A stretch of 64,000 nucleotides of DNA from positions 32,262,254 through 32,326,253 of the forward strand of contig NC_056765.1 in NCBI RefSeq assembly GCF_018687715.1. The letters are read 5' to 3'. The notes under the pieces are model-generated. The model was not told the DNA's origin. It ran no database searches and was given only the letters and a program-made list of their open reading frames with translations. Positions within the stretch are counted from its first letter, which is position 1. Each line of letters opens with the position of its first letter. Of the stretch, positions 1 through 15,983 are shown one piece after another. Both the position numbers and the translations under genes were made by a program. Source of the DNA: Carya illinoinensis. Lineage: Eukaryota; Streptophyta; Magnoliopsida; Fagales; Juglandaceae.

Positions 1-544
1 ACAAAAGTCTAAAGCAACGAAACTGATCATTGTTGTTTTGTGTATCATGCTTCTGCAGCGCTAAAGTGACAACTACAGCGTTACTTTTCGCTGCAAATAT
101 AATCAAAAGCAGCGCTATACGTAACTGTTGCTATTGACAAATATTTTTTACAGCGATTCTTGTGTAATTGCAGCTAATTAAAGTGTTGGAATTACTGCCA
201 AAAACAACGAAAATATATACACGCTGCTGGACGGGGTAATCTATTGCAGCGAATTTATTATAACTTGCAACGATAATCATCGCTGTAAGTGAGGTTTTCC
301 AGTGCTAACTACCGAATATGTAGATGATTTTTGCAGCGTGAAGGTAAATATAATACAGCGATATTTATACGCTGGAATAGAGGTCAGTTGCAGCGTTTTT
401 ATGGTTTCGTTGCAATAGAGCAACAATAAAGGCTTTATACCGTCGAACGTGCAAGGAAGTTGGTAACGCTGTAATTGATCATTTGCAGCGTTTTTAGTGA
501 CTATTTGCAAGGATTTTAGGCGCAAAGCCTAAATCCTTGTAGTG
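1..544. mobile_element. Terminal part of a CACTA (EnSpm) transposon, running off the window start
   Basis: The right edge reads CCTTGTAGTG at 535-544; its reverse complement is CACTACAAGG, a typical CACTA terminus. The stretch inward is packed with short subterminal motifs of the form GCAGCG/ACAGCG and CGCTG on both strands, about 15 by eye, as expected for transposase-binding subterminal repeats. A hairpin abuts the terminus: arms 508-521 and 527-539, one-base bulge, five-base loop. The 3 bases after the end (ATG, 545-547) would be the target duplication, but the other end is outside the window. No coding sequence of the element is visible here. Confidence 0.8.
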
Positions 545-2690
<2,146 letters not shown>

Positions 2691-2836
2691 ATTGAAAATT
2701 GTGCTGAACTAATTAGCAAAAAATACGAGTGGAAAAACAAATTAAGGATATATATATGTACGTACCAAAAAATGCTACTTATAAAGTGCAATAATAATGT
2801 TAATTAGTCTTGCTTTATATATGACATCATGATCTC

Positions 2837-3177
2837 CTTTTTTGTTTTTATAACTTATGCCTTTTTATTTTGGTATAACTTTTTTGGGTCCATCTAACAT
2901 AGAAACACATTCTACAATGGATGGAGTACTCTGTGACCTGTGTATGCGAAAGATTTTTGGATTTAAGATTGTTGGGATTGAGATGAGATGATATGGTTTT
3001 AGATGAAAGTTGAAAGTTGAATAAAATATTGTTAGAATATTATTTTTTAATCTTATTATTGTTTTAAAATTTAGAAAAGTGGAATTGTTTAGTATATTTT
3101 ATGTGAAAATTTAGAAATGTTGTAACAATGATATGAGATATGTTGAGAGTATTTCTCAATCCAAACAGCCTCTTAAC
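2837..3177. mobile_element. MITE-like insertion in unit A
   Basis: Unit B runs directly from the peroxidase 3' flank into the sequence that follows position 3177 here, so about 340 bases are extra in unit A. The insert carries imperfect inverted ends: GGGATTGAGATGAGATGATA near 2972 and, on the other strand, GTTTGGATTGAGAAATACTC ending near 3170. It is AT-rich and has no ORF. Class (hAT or other) is not settled because the duplicated target is unclear. Confidence 0.5.
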
Positions 3178-3522
3178 AAATGACATTTTAAAAAGAAAAA
3201 AAAACACCCTCTTAATTATTTGTCGCAATTAAAAATATCCCTCTTAATTAGTAGTCGCATTGATATTTGATCGCATTTTGGCACAATTTATAGCATTTTC
3301 TGGAGACCCCCTCTCTTAAAGGCTTGTTTGGAAACACAACTGTTCTTAAATATTCTTAGACTACTATTTACAAATAGTTCACAAATTATTTCATTTCTAA
3401 ATGTCACTTTCAAGCATTTCAAAATTTTGCATTTTCATATCAACATTGTAGATGTCTGTGTGATTATTTGAAAATGTCCATGGAGAGTAGTTTAATAATA
3501 AAATTTTCTACGACCTCCAAAA

Positions 3523-3595
3523 GGGGATGTAGCTCAGATGGTAGAGCGCTCGCTTAGCATGCGAGAGGTACGGGGATCGATACCCCGCATCTCCA
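3523..3595 (+). tRNA. tRNA-Ala (AGC)
   Basis: A 73-base cloverleaf can be folded by eye. Acceptor arm GGGGATG pairs with CATCTCC and includes the G3:U70 wobble that is the main identity element of tRNA-Ala. The anticodon stem CTCGC/GCGAG closes a seven-base loop TTAGCAT with anticodon AGC. The T-arm has GATCGATA between paired CGGGG/CCCCG. Discriminator base A; no encoded CCA, as is normal for nuclear genes. There is no intron. A truncated copy is at 26,586-26,640. Confidence 0.95.
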
Positions 3596-3908
3596 TTATT
3601 TGCCATTTTTTTCCTTTTTCAACTCCCAATCTCAAATATCAGGTCCCAGGAATAGGATTATAATTATATATAAACGCCCACACAAATCATAGAAAGTACG
3701 TAGAAAAGGCCACGAAATAATTGCACCCAAAAAAATCAGATTCCTGAAAACGAATTCTTCAAAGAGAGTGGGGAAGCTGCATGTGGCGTCTCCATCATTT
3801 CTCTGAGATTGCCACGGAGCTCAATTGTTATATCGTTCAATCGCTGCTGCTGAGATGTTTTGTTTTAGGAATCACTTTTCCCTTTTCTCTTCTGTTGCAA
3901 CTTCTTCT

Positions 3909-4519
3909 CGCCAAAGTTTTGAAATTCGTTTAGAAGACCATTCTGGTTGAGGCACTGGAATGGAATATTTCGATACCGGTACGTTTCGGTATACTGTTTC
4001 GAAATTAATTATATATTATATATGAATATTTATATGTATATATAAACTAACAATTAATAAAATAAATACATATATATGTAAGTGTGTATCATATATATGT
4101 GTATATATATAGAAGAATTAAAAATTTATAAAATGAATATCTATTAAAAAAATCACAAACTTGAGTTGAGACACAAAAATAAAAGAAAAAATTAAAGAAT
4201 AGACAGATTATTAAAAGTAATAATACTTTTAGTGCATGGGAAGGGATATTTGAATGCTAAAAGTACAATTTTATCCATTATTTTTCAACTTATTTAGAAG
4301 CGAACTATTTTTTTAATTTGAATTTTAATTTCAGACCGGAATTACTATTCCGGCCGGAATACCGGAATTCGGCCGGAATTGATCGGAAAGGCCGGAATTT
4401 GACCGGAACAGTCGGAATTTGACCCGAAACGGAATAGATACCTACCCCATTCCGGTCACTGTTCCGGCATGAAAAATTCCAGCCATTCCGACCAGAACAG
4501 AATGGTTTTTAAAACTTTG
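3909..4519. mobile_element. Non-autonomous DNA element with CCGGAAT sub-repeats, unit A only
   Basis: Unit B reads ACTTCTTCTAGCAC across this site, while unit A has about 610 extra bases between CTTCT (3904-3908) and CTTCT (4520-4524), a possible 5-bp target duplication. The ends are weakly inverted (GCCAAAGTTTTGAAA at the left; AAAACTTTG at the right). At 4330-4500 a CCGGAAT/ATTCCGG motif is repeated about ten times in both orientations. No ORF. Class unknown. Confidence 0.5.
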
Positions 4520-4524
4520 CTTCT

Positions 4525-5380
4525 AGCACTAAATCTTTTCCTGGTACAGCTAAAGAAAAGGCAATGTATGTTGCGTGTCAAAACTGCCCAAAATCATATG
4601 ATATTTAAGTGGTTCAAACAATTTGCCTCTTAGAGTCAAAAATGAATATATTTGTATCAAATTACAAACACTCAAAAACTTCTCACGTCCGTTCTATGTT
4701 TTTGCACACACTCACTTCACTCGTGAGGGTTCTCTTTTTATAGAAGAAGCTTTGCTAAATATTTTACTAAATATCAATTATTATTGATGACAAATAATGA
4801 GCTGCAGCAACTATGCTTAATCTGCAACAGATAGGTTGGTGCAAGTGCTTGGATGGTGTAGAGCATTAAACCGGACGGTGCAGAGCAGCCAAGTTTGATC
4901 TTCTGCATTCACACTTAGTGGCTTTTTCAACAGTGTACAGAGCAATCTTAAATTCATGTGATTCATACAACCTAAGATCCAATCAATGGAATTCATTGTT
5001 ATGCATGCATAAAGAAAGCGTGACACAGCTGCTTAAACCAATTAGAAGGTGATGAAGTACTAAGGGAGGAAAATATGAAATGATCTATGCTTCAAGTACA
5101 CTATCTATTCTGAATTTGCAAAAGAATGTGAAAAAGTATAGTAATGAGAACCAAGTACGTACTTCTTAAAAGGCCAAAAGACAAATCTTTATTCATACCC
5201 AAATCCTTCTTCTATAAAAGAAGTTTCCAGCCACTTCTATGAAAACATATGCTAATAACTCTAAACAGTTATCTAACTTATATGGCTTATCAAACATATG
5301 CCAATAACTCTCAATACTTATTAATTTATTGTCTTGTTAACATAGTTGTAATCATCACCATTTATTAAAACAAGCTAGTT
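4525..5380. other. Intergenic, no gene seen
   Basis: Sequence between the tRNA/insertion block and the 3' end of the convergent peroxidase. It is largely matched in unit B (about 26,960-27,900), where a LINE fragment has been inserted. No credible ORF or RNA gene was seen. Confidence 0.6.
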
Positions 5381-7201
<1,821 letters not shown>

Positions 7202-7237
7202 CTAGTTTTCAATGTTTAACGGGCCAAGTTGGGAGCC

Positions 7238-7247
7238 TTTATTTATA
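7238..7247 (-). promoter_or_regulatory. TATA box of the minus-strand peroxidase
   Basis: On the minus strand the sequence is TATAAATAAA, about 82 bases before the ATG at 7156. The same motif at the same distance precedes the paralogue in unit B (29,783-29,792), which supports it. Confidence 0.6.
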
Positions 7248-7626
7248 AAGTGACAATTTGACAAACACGTTATTTTATGAAGCACGCTAGCTAGTTTGAA
7301 GGTTCATGGAATCGGCAATAGTCGTAAAGTTGATTTGAAATGTTAAGGTGTACGTACACTGGTCGGCGTGCATTGGGTTGAAAGATTATATAATTCGATG
7401 GCTGGAACAAGGTAATTTACTTTTCTTGGATTCTAACCAATTAATATTTCTGCCTTCTAGTTCTAAATAATATAAATACGTGCTAGCTAGCTAGCTAGCT
7501 TATATATATCTATAGAAAGTTGCATGACTTGAAGTGTAGCTAGGTAGGTAGGTAGGTAGGTTTGGAGTACTTTGTCATGGTTGTGGGAAAATTATAATAA
7601 TAATCCAAACATATATAATTAATTTA

Positions 7627-9217
7627 CTCGAGGACGTGAAGGTCTTTTCGTTTTCTCTCTCCAGAGCCTCTTATCTCAACTACCGTCGGCGTCCTTTCCT
7701 TGTCTCCGTCCAGAGGGGCTGAGCTTCACGCCTCGCCGCGCCACCAAGCTTCTTCTGCCAACGTCACGTGTGACTCTATTAGGCTGGGTGGCCTCCGATC
7801 TCTACATCATTCACATCTCATTTTTCATAAAAAAAAAATTTATAATTTAATTAAAAAGTATATTTTTAATTTTTTTTTTAAATTTTACTCATTTTTTAAA
7901 AATTTCATACATTTCATTTTCTATCATTTTTTTATTATATTAAAGTCATATTTCTCTATTATTTCTTTATTACTTTTTTCTCTCACTTCCATTTATAAAC
8001 TTACTACTCAATATTTATTATTATGCTTTGAACTATTACTCTAGTGAATATTTTAAACAAAAATTTAAATTATTTTTTTGTTGATATGATAATATTTTTT
8101 AAATTAATTTTTTATATTTTGGTAATTAATTAAATTATTTTTAAAATTATTATTTAAAACTATGATTGAAAAAATATTTATTTTATATATTAGAATAAAA
8201 TATTGATAAATCTTTTCCCTAAAATAAAATGGGAATCCGGATGTGAGAAATATTTTTGATCAAAACCCTATAATAAATCTTAAATTATAGGAAATTTGGT
8301 ACTTTGAAACATCGGATGTGAATGCTCTCAAATCCAACTATAGACAATGATGATATTTTTTCAATGTATTGATGCTTCTTCTAATTACTACGTGCTTAAG
8401 TTTTTATTTTCTCTAACCGATGATTAAGATGAATTGGACATGAAAGACTCTTATAGCCAATTCATACAAACAAACTACAGCACATTCATCTCAATATAAC
8501 TTTTAGTCGTAGTTTAAAATTCTATTTATCAAATTATTTAAAAATTATTTCAAGCAACTACTTTTTTTTTTTTTTAATAGAAATATGATTCATTGTATTC
8601 ATTCAGTAGTCGAAGTTACAACTCTGACTTATAAATCAGGAGAATCGGACTATAAATCAACTAACGTAACTGTTTAAGAGCTTCCCCGCATACAAAGTGA
8701 CGGACATTATCTTAAAACTTCTAAAACTCTCAAAAGATAGAGTAAACGCTCTGTATGACTAGAGACTTGATGCCTCCTCCAACTTCCAAAGAGGTAGAAT
8801 GCGGAGACAATTACTATGAACAAACAGTTCAATAGCATATACTTATACTAAAACTAAATAACTATACAACCCACAAAACCAAAAAACTAACAAAAACAAC
8901 CCAATCACGAGCACGGCATGAGCTTCTGGGGCACACCCTCTATAGACAATCAACATCACGAGTACCCAACTTGCATACAAACCACAATAACCTTCACAGT
9001 AACCTTCGACCGTATTATCGACCGCCCAAGCGACTTCTTCTTAAGAAGAAGTGGATGAGAACTAAATTTTAACTCTAGATATTCCTTTTTCTTTTTACTA
9101 TTGTTACATTTTATTCGTTTTAGAATTATTGTCGTGGATTTTCACCTTATTAAATCATATATTACGTAACTTTTAATTTTATCTACGAAATTACTTGTTT
9201 GAAAAAAAAAAAAATCT
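7627..9217 (+). mobile_element. Retroposed insertion with poly(A) tail and 16-bp target-site duplication, unit A only
   Basis: The 16-mer ATATATAATTAATTTA occurs at 7611-7626 and identically at 9218-9233, bracketing 1,591 bases that unit B lacks (empty site near 30,405). The insert ends in a run of 13 A (9202-9214) just before the right duplication. A long duplication plus a 3' poly(A) is the signature of LINE-driven retroposition. The first 200 bases are GC-rich (CGTCGGCGTCC..., CTCGCCGCGCC) and look like a gene leader; the rest is AT-rich. A run of T at about 8560-8575 followed by non-AT sequence suggests a second, nested retroposon in reverse. No protein is recognised. Confidence 0.75.
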
Positions 9218-9233
9218 ATATATAATTAATTTA

Positions 9234-10484
9234 TGTTCCGGGTCCAAGCTGCTAGCTACTCTTTTCAACAATCTAGAAATATCCTGTCCATTTCTTGTTG
9301 GGGCACGTACCTCTCTTTCTCATGCATTATTTACTATCTTTCCCCGTCCATTTCACATGTGGTACAGTGTCATAGCGATGTGGTAACGTTTTATGGTGCT
9401 GTAGTAGGGACCCTCATTAGGTTAGGTAAGATTGCATTGAATTTTTGCAATATTCTCCAATTAAGTCAATAAACTATTTGGTTTCTCTACTTATTTGTCG
9501 TCATTAAACAAAGGATAATCCTTTCAAAAGAAACCAAAGGAAAACGATTAAAAATTAAAGCAGAAAATGACATCTCCATTATTGACATAAAGGTTGAAGG
9601 CACCCTCAAACATACATGAAAGAAGTTTCTCCTCAGTGGATGGCATATGTGTATTCGTCCGTCTAAATGCTAGGTTTTTTTCTTAATTTTATGTTGAGGT
9701 ACAAACTAGGTGTTTACTATTTAAGAGTGTGTTCAGTCGTTACAAATTAATATTTAGTACGTTTAGATGTTAAGAATATCTATAAATAATAAAACTGTAA
9801 TTTATGAATAATAATAAATAATAATAAATTGATTTAGGCCTAATTTGATTAGTCAGATATTTCAAGCTGCATGGTAGTAGTTTTTACTGTCCAAACCTAA
9901 TATTTTATTTTTAAAGTTTTGAAAGTATTTATTTAAATTAATAGTAAATATATATTATAAAATAAAATAAAAATTATCTTATTTTATCTTATTATTTAAA
10001 TATATATTTTTTTATTAATAATTTTATCTGATTTTAATTTAAAAATTTTATTATTATTAAAAATATCTTATTTCATTTTATCTGATATGATTTATTCTTA
10101 TCTATCTTTATCTTATATTAGCTAAAGTGAATAGAGAAGCGACGCTTTATTAATATGTAGCAAAAATGTTGTTTCCAAATTTAGCCCAACTGACAGGCCG
10201 ACAAAACCATCAATTCTATTTTCAGGTCAGAAGTGAACTTCGATCGACATGTATGCATGCATTTGCTGGGTTTGATGGGTTGTCAGTCAGACTTACCGGT
10301 CTTTGTTGCTCGTTTTCCAAAACTAGATCTGACAGGAATAAATGGCCTGCCTCACTTCAAGTTTGACTGCCATTGTAAGATAGATTGAAAGGACCAATGG
10401 ATTTTCCAATATGGCCAAATTCACAATTGAAATAAAAAGACCCCTTACAAATTAGATGGCAAACCAATGCGGATTATTGCAATA
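9234..10484. other. Intergenic remainder of unit A
   Basis: Matched in pieces by 30,405-31,545 (for example GTGGTAACGTTTTATGGTG). An AT-rich stretch at about 9730-10,130 with GATATTTC/ATCTTATTTTATC-type arms looks like an extra MITE. No gene seen. Confidence 0.5.
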
Positions 10485-12209
10485 GTCTTTAACGTTGTGT
10501 GTTGTACGCTTTTAAATTAAGCTTTCAGTAGTCTGGATTTTTACTCTCGGGCCTACAAATACACAGAAAAGATAAAGAAGAAGTGGCCTTTGTGATGGCC
10601 ACGGAGCTTTAAAGTCAATAATGCTTTAAAAAAATATACAAGAGATTTGACAGGACAAAGAGAGTTTATAGAACCAAGAATATCAAAAGTGTAATTCCCT
10701 TTTCACTACCTAGAGTTCTCTTTTATATCTGATAATGAAGATTGGGCAGCCATACCCTAGGGTTAAGGAGGGGATGTTTTCTTGAAGTTTCTTCCGCCAT
10801 GCCTATTTAATGCGGTGTGGCCCTCCATCTAACTTATTTAATGCAACGTGATTCTTTGGAGGGCGTATTTAATGCTGCGTGATCCTCCATTTCATCTTAG
10901 GGTTCAATCTCATTGATATGGCGTATTCCCCTTCTCTTTTCACCAGGGCACATTTCTCTCGCTTCCGAGATAGTGGATTGCCCTCCACTCCGAGGCTCGG
11001 AACCCGTTCATTCGGATCGATAGCCCTTCAATCGGCTCGACAGATGGCTTAGCCAGTACAAGCCCTTAGGCCGGAAAAAATCCCGTAACATCTTGTTTCG
11101 TAGTTCGAACAACTCAATGGAGGCCCAACTCGTTCACCTGCAACTATGAAGAAATGAGAGTGTCGGGGTAGTGAAAAACATCTCCGATGTCAAACTCAAT
11201 ATGTAATTCTCTAGTGAGAATTATGGAGAAAAATAAGTGTAAGAGTTTGAAGAAGACCCCCCCCCCAACTAAGGAAGGGGGTATATATACCTGGTTGGGA
11301 TCCCCTGCCAGAGGGATCGTCGATGTGTCGCTCCATACTCTGGTTAGGTCTCCCTGTCAGCCCCTGATGTGCAACAATATTGCAGGGCATAGTCGTGGTG
11401 ACCACTGGCACCCCAGGAGGCACGTTGTGGTGTGCTTGCCTCCGAGTTTCATTGCATGTGGCGTGGCTCCCTTTCAGTGGCGTGCCCATCTCCGTATCTC
11501 ATTTAATGTGACATGACTTCAGTCAGGCACACCCACTCCTGAGACGTGCCCAGCCGCTAGGGTTCAAGGTCAAGGGCTATCCTCGTCCTTGCACGCAAAG
11601 AGTTGTTAGCCAGTAGAGGAATTAGGCAATTCCCTCCTCAACCGTTGATGTCACGTGTTGCCCAGCCGCTCCTTCCCTTGGGCTTCTTGGGTCGGCCTAG
11701 TTTGGCCCATTCTCAGGCCGTGCTTCACATGCGCCCAATGTGCGTCTCCCTATCTACGCAGATTCGCACCAATTGGGTTTCCCATAACCATACGCTGGCG
11801 TCATCAATGTCTGGGGCAACTCAGTTTCTACTGCCTTTCTAACTCCCCAGCAGCTTGATTTGATGGGGGGTCCACGTCTCGCAATGTGCATTGGCTCGTG
11901 CCCCTTACGCGCCCAATGTGTTTCCCCCTTGTCTGCGCACGGTGCGAGCTAGTTGGGTTCCACAAGGCCACTATGCACGTTTCTCGGGACGTGGCGCACC
12001 CCTTGGGTTCCCGGCTCATGATTGCAGGAGTTCTACCGTCACATCCATCCCCTTTATAAAATCTGTCCCCCTCCTCTCTCATTTTCGCCATTGTTGCCCT
12101 TTTCACTCTTTGATCCTCCTATGTTGTTGCCATCTCTGCTTCTTGCTTCCTGTGCCGTTCTCATCCTCTAAACCTTCTTCTTTACTTTCACTGTTATCCT
12201 TACTATTTT

Positions 12210-13113
12210 CATGGCCTCGAAAAGTTCCTCTAGTCTCAAACCTCTGTATTTCACCGGGAAGAGTTGGGAGTCGCCCCCGACGACCTCCGAGTGTTCAGGG
12301 CGAAGCACAACATCCCTACTTCGGATGTTTTGGAGGTCCCAGGATGCTAAGAGCACGCCGTGGACCCTGGTGGAATGGCGTCCTGCTTGGCACTCTACCC
12401 CCTCATGTTCGCGAATGGGCTTTGCCTCTAGTTCTACTACCCCATTCGAGATGTCCTCAACTTTTTGTGGTTGACCCCTGTGTAGCTCCATCAGAACACT
12501 TGGCGGCTCCTGGTGTCGAGTTGCATTATCTACCGAAGGGTGCTCACTCCTGTCCTGAGGAGTATACCTGATGGCTCAGGAGTTCCTGTCAATATACATT
12601 GTGCTACACCTCGATGAGATTTTGTGTAGTTTCCAGGGGCACACTGTTGGGAGGTGCATTGCCAACCTGGAGTCATGACACTTGAGCATCAAGGAATGGT
12701 CTCGAAAGTTATTCTTCGTCTTGGGCTCATGATGGGAGTGCCTCGAAGGAGAATAGGTCCACCAAGAGTATCATATTCTGGCCATTTGGTCATACATCCC
12801 TCTCTCCAAAAGCCTGTTTGTTATGTTGTTCAGGAAGGAGGAGACTAGGTTAGCGATAGTGCTATCCTGGGTATCGGCCCATCTTCACAATATGAAGATT
12901 GACACAATGCTGCCTGGCGTCAACATCAGGAGCTACTTGACCACGCCTGACCGCTTGTACATGCTTGGTCAGGACTTCTTGAGTGACCCTTCATCGGCTC
13001 GAGGCAAGAAGCGTCACTCTAACCCTTACTCGGCTAGCAGTAAGGGGAAGAGGCAGAATGTGGGCTACGATGTAGCTAGCAGCATTCCCCGAAGTGAGGC
13101 CAAGGGATCTTAA
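12210..13113 (+). pseudogene. Broken extra ORF of the Tat-like element (Transposase_28-like)
   Basis: Begins ATG GCC TCG AAA, the same MASK start as the ORF at 48,850. Shifting frames near 12,400 reads PLMFANGLCL, then YYPIRDVLNFLWLTP, then LHQNTWRLLV; this matches the general pattern of the plant 'putative gypsy type transposon' domain (PF04195, recognised from memory). Further blocks (EETRLAIVLSW..., 12,832-13,113) continue it with frame changes and stops, ending in a basic, Ser-rich stretch. Not functional. Confidence 0.5.
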
Positions 13114-13588
13114 AGTGATGGGGGTGCCTCCCGAAGCGAGGCTGGAGGGACCAGATCCCCTTCTTCTCCTCAGGGTCGAGGAGCTAGGCAGGGAGGTCTG
13201 AGCGCTAGAGGTTCGAGCGTGAGGAGATCCCAACTCCCCCACCTGGGGGACTTCTTCATTCCCTAGAGCACAACGCCCGACATTCGCCCCGTCATTTGCC
13301 CGACTGGAGATCCTAGTTCCCCCCTCCTGGGGAACCACTTCATTCTTGGGGGCGCAACGCCCAACTTTCGCCTCGTCGTCCACTCAACTGGAGCTCGTCG
13401 TTAAGGAGAAAGAAGATGATGACAATCTCTAGGCTGCCTTCCTTAATGCCTTCATCAAGCCTGCCCCTTGGGGGGGCCCCGGTCGTGGAGTCATTCTTCT
13501 CCTTCGAGGAGACACTATAGGAAGTTGTTTTCCCTGTTCCTCCGCACTCCCCTCCTGTTCCCAAGACCGCTGGTCTGAAAGAAGCTGG

Positions 13589-13764
13589 TAGGTGTGTAAC
13601 TGACCTGGTTTGGTTTGGTTTTGTAGAATTTCTGGAACCGAACTGGTTACATCGATTTTGTATTTTCAAAAACTAATTCTGCATCGATTACTATCATAAA
13701 CTAGTACTTTCGGTTTTACCGATTCCGGTCCTGGCCGATTTTCCGGTTTAAACTTGCACCCCTA
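13589..13764. mobile_element. Small hAT-type MITE inside the Gypsy remnant
   Basis: Left end TAGGTGTGTAAC and right end TTGCACCCCTA are imperfect inverted repeats of the TAGGGGTGCAA type seen in plant hAT MITEs. The 8-base flanks GAAGCTGG (13,581-13,588) and GAAGTTGC (13,765-13,772) match at 6 of 8, fitting an old hAT 8-bp target duplication. The body is rich in GGTTTGG and CCGGTTT. No ORF. Confidence 0.55.
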
Positions 13765-14099
13765 GAAGTTGCTCCCTCAATTTCTCCAAGTATCGAGGCA
13801 GATGCTCCCTCCTCCTCTACAGCCTCGAGGCCCAAGGATAAGAAAGAGGCCCATAACAACTGAAGAACCCTCCTCAGGTCCCATTGTATCCGAGGAGCTC
13901 GAGTAGGTTCCCGAGCAAGAGGAGGCTAATGCGCCAGAAGCTCCCGACATGGGTCCTTCCTTGGAGTCCGTCCAGGACGTCCCGAGGCCTTCATGGCAGT
14001 TGGGGAGTGCTGGTGCTTCCTCCTGTGCAGGGGCGGGAGCGAACCAAACCGCTAGTCCGGTCTTTGAGAAGGCTTGGGCAAAGGAGATCGAGCTAGAGG

Positions 14100-14293
14100 A
14101 TGTTATTTCGTCTTGAGAGACGGTGGTCTCCAGAAAGGGATAGGTACGTGGTATCCACCCAACCCTTTGCTTCATCTCCTAGTAGTTTAAAAGGCACTGG
14201 ATATGGAACCTTAAAGGGTAAAAACTTAAAAGAAAAGGCTGCTCGATCAAACTGGAAAAGTATTCGTTTACCATCTTTAATTGATGCTGCTGC
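14100..14293 (-). pseudogene. Fibrillin / plastid-lipid-associated protein exon fragment
   Basis: On the minus strand, after an acceptor TTCAG at 14,294-14,298, the frame reads AASIKDGKRILF, FDRAAFSFKFLPFKV, LLGDEAKGWVDTTYLS and then a degraded RLSRRNN before a stop. This is the conserved C-terminal block of the plant fibrillin (PAP) family, proteins of plastoglobules and thylakoids. Only this exon is recognisable; the end of the domain is lost where it meets the Gypsy remnant. It is either a captured gene piece or a truncated pseudogene. Subgroup not determined. Confidence 0.7.
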
Positions 14294-15631
14294 CTGAATG
14301 GAACCAAAAGATAATTCATGATATAAGAGAGATGAATTTTGAATATAATTATTGCTAATTTGCAGGTGAATGCAATTGAGATTTAAGGCCATATCAATGA
14401 TATAATATGCTTTGAATTGAGAGTATCGAAAAGTTTGGTAACTGCATATTTATTTTCATGTCTCTATTTTTGCTGAAGAGGCTTAGGTAGCAATATTAAC
14501 CCTTGCCAGATGTAATTTACCCAAAAATTTAAATATGAAAGCTAAGAAATTGATCGATCGAAAGAAACGAGATAGTTAAGATGCATGTTTCTCGATGGAA
14601 TTCATCTAGAAAATGGTGGAACAACTATTAGTAGAGATAACAGGCCAGTTGCAAACTCGATCGATCGATATTGCGCGGAAAATAGTTTAGTTTGTAAACA
14701 AAAATTAATACATGTAATCAAGTTAACACACCTCGAGCCATCATATATACAATAAATAGAATCTTTAAAAGACTAGTCCAAATCATGCTACTAGCTAGGT
14801 ACGTACATTGATGTTTAGAAATTTTGATGTTAATGCACATAAATATTGGTCTTTTCTCCATACGTTTTTTATGCATGTTTAGTTATAAGAAAACCTAACA
14901 GCCATGTGTTTTGTGTTACACGTGTACAACCATGTAAACATGTACAATATGAACTTATATGGGCAGATAGTAACGTTAAATATGGTTTTAGGATGTGCAA
15001 TCCTCGCGTATTATTATTGAAAAAAAAAAGTTGAGCCCATTATTAAAAAAGTAATTTTTTCGTGTAGGTCCCAGATTTTATCCTTTTTTTTTTTTTCAAA
15101 TGAAATGTGCCGGACTTACATACACTAGGCTAAGACTATAAATATCAATATTTATCCATGGTAGAAGGAATGAGATTTGAATTTGGACAGCATTAATATT
15201 GTACTTGAACCATATAATTTGCAAATGTGCAAAAAGATATGGTATTATTAGTATTGGTGGAACAATTAGATCCAAGAGAGCTTATAACTTAATTCACTGT
15301 TAGAGTAATGTTACGTACAGTCGTAAAGTATATAAGTACCATGTAATCGTTTTAAAAAAGAGTGAGATTTATTATTAAAAAATTAATTTATTTTTATATA
15401 TGTATTGTATTTATTTAATTTTTTCAAAATAATTATATGACACTTACATATTTACTACTGCAACTATTATATATATATATATACTTATATATAAAGATAT
15501 GAAAACTTGGGATTGATCTGTACAGAATGCATTGATGAAGCAACATGTTTGTCGAAGTCAAAAGTACCGACCGACTATATATAATTAATTTGCCACCAAT
15601 ATCAATATTTGAGATTGCAAGCTAGCTAATA
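14294..15631. other. Spacer between duplication units, no gene seen
   Basis: AT-rich sequence. It may include intron remains of the fibrillin fragment up to about 14,520. AT-rich, MITE-like sequence lies at about 15,300-15,490 (GTACAGTCGTAAAGTATATA ... TTACTACTGCAACTATTA). No coding region or RNA gene is supported. Confidence 0.5.
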
Positions 15632-15983
15632 GTATTCCCACTACCGATCTGTCAATTTAAGTACAAACGTCGGCAATGTTAAAACTACTAATTCGGCTTA
15701 TTCTAAGTACCATCAACCAGCTCAGTGCAGTACTATTTTTGAATTGAGCGAAGCACGGGCTGGCTGCAGCCGCCATACATCACCATGCACCACTGGTTAG
15801 CAATAATACAGTAAACAACAAAAACTTTATTAATGATATATTACCAAATTCCTATTGCTCTCGTGATCATACATTGTCCTATTCATATTGTTTGATTATG
15901 ACCACCTTTATGTGTTGTTCCTTAGAGTTACTGTATATAGTTACTATGTATTCTATATATTATATAGTTATACTATAGTATAG

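Larger units (their letters stand above)
10488..14095. mobile_element. Decayed Tat-like Gypsy retrotransposon remnant
   Basis: The left 600 bases (about 10,490-11,090) resemble the LTR of the element at 47,668-53,600: both start near TTAACGTTGTGT, share a CAGAAAA-type block, and end in GGAAAAA...ACA. The internal part holds the antisense extra ORF described at 12,210. No second LTR is seen; the right side runs into a fibrillin fragment, so this end is deleted or rearranged. It starts exactly where duplication unit A stops matching unit B. Heavily mutated, with mixed reading frames. Confidence 0.55.

Noticed and set aside
7700..8044. 114-codon ORF in the retroposed block
   Set aside because: Starts with TTG and becomes Phe/Ile/Lys-rich in AT-only sequence; low-complexity artefact.
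11891..12571. 226-codon + strand ORF rich in Pro, Leu, Arg
   Set aside because: Wrong frame of a decayed Gypsy extra ORF; the recognisable blocks (NGLCL, IRDVLNFLW) are in other frames.
13777..14175. 132-codon minus-strand ORF
   Set aside because: It spans the junction of two unrelated things (element remnant and fibrillin exon) and resembles no protein.
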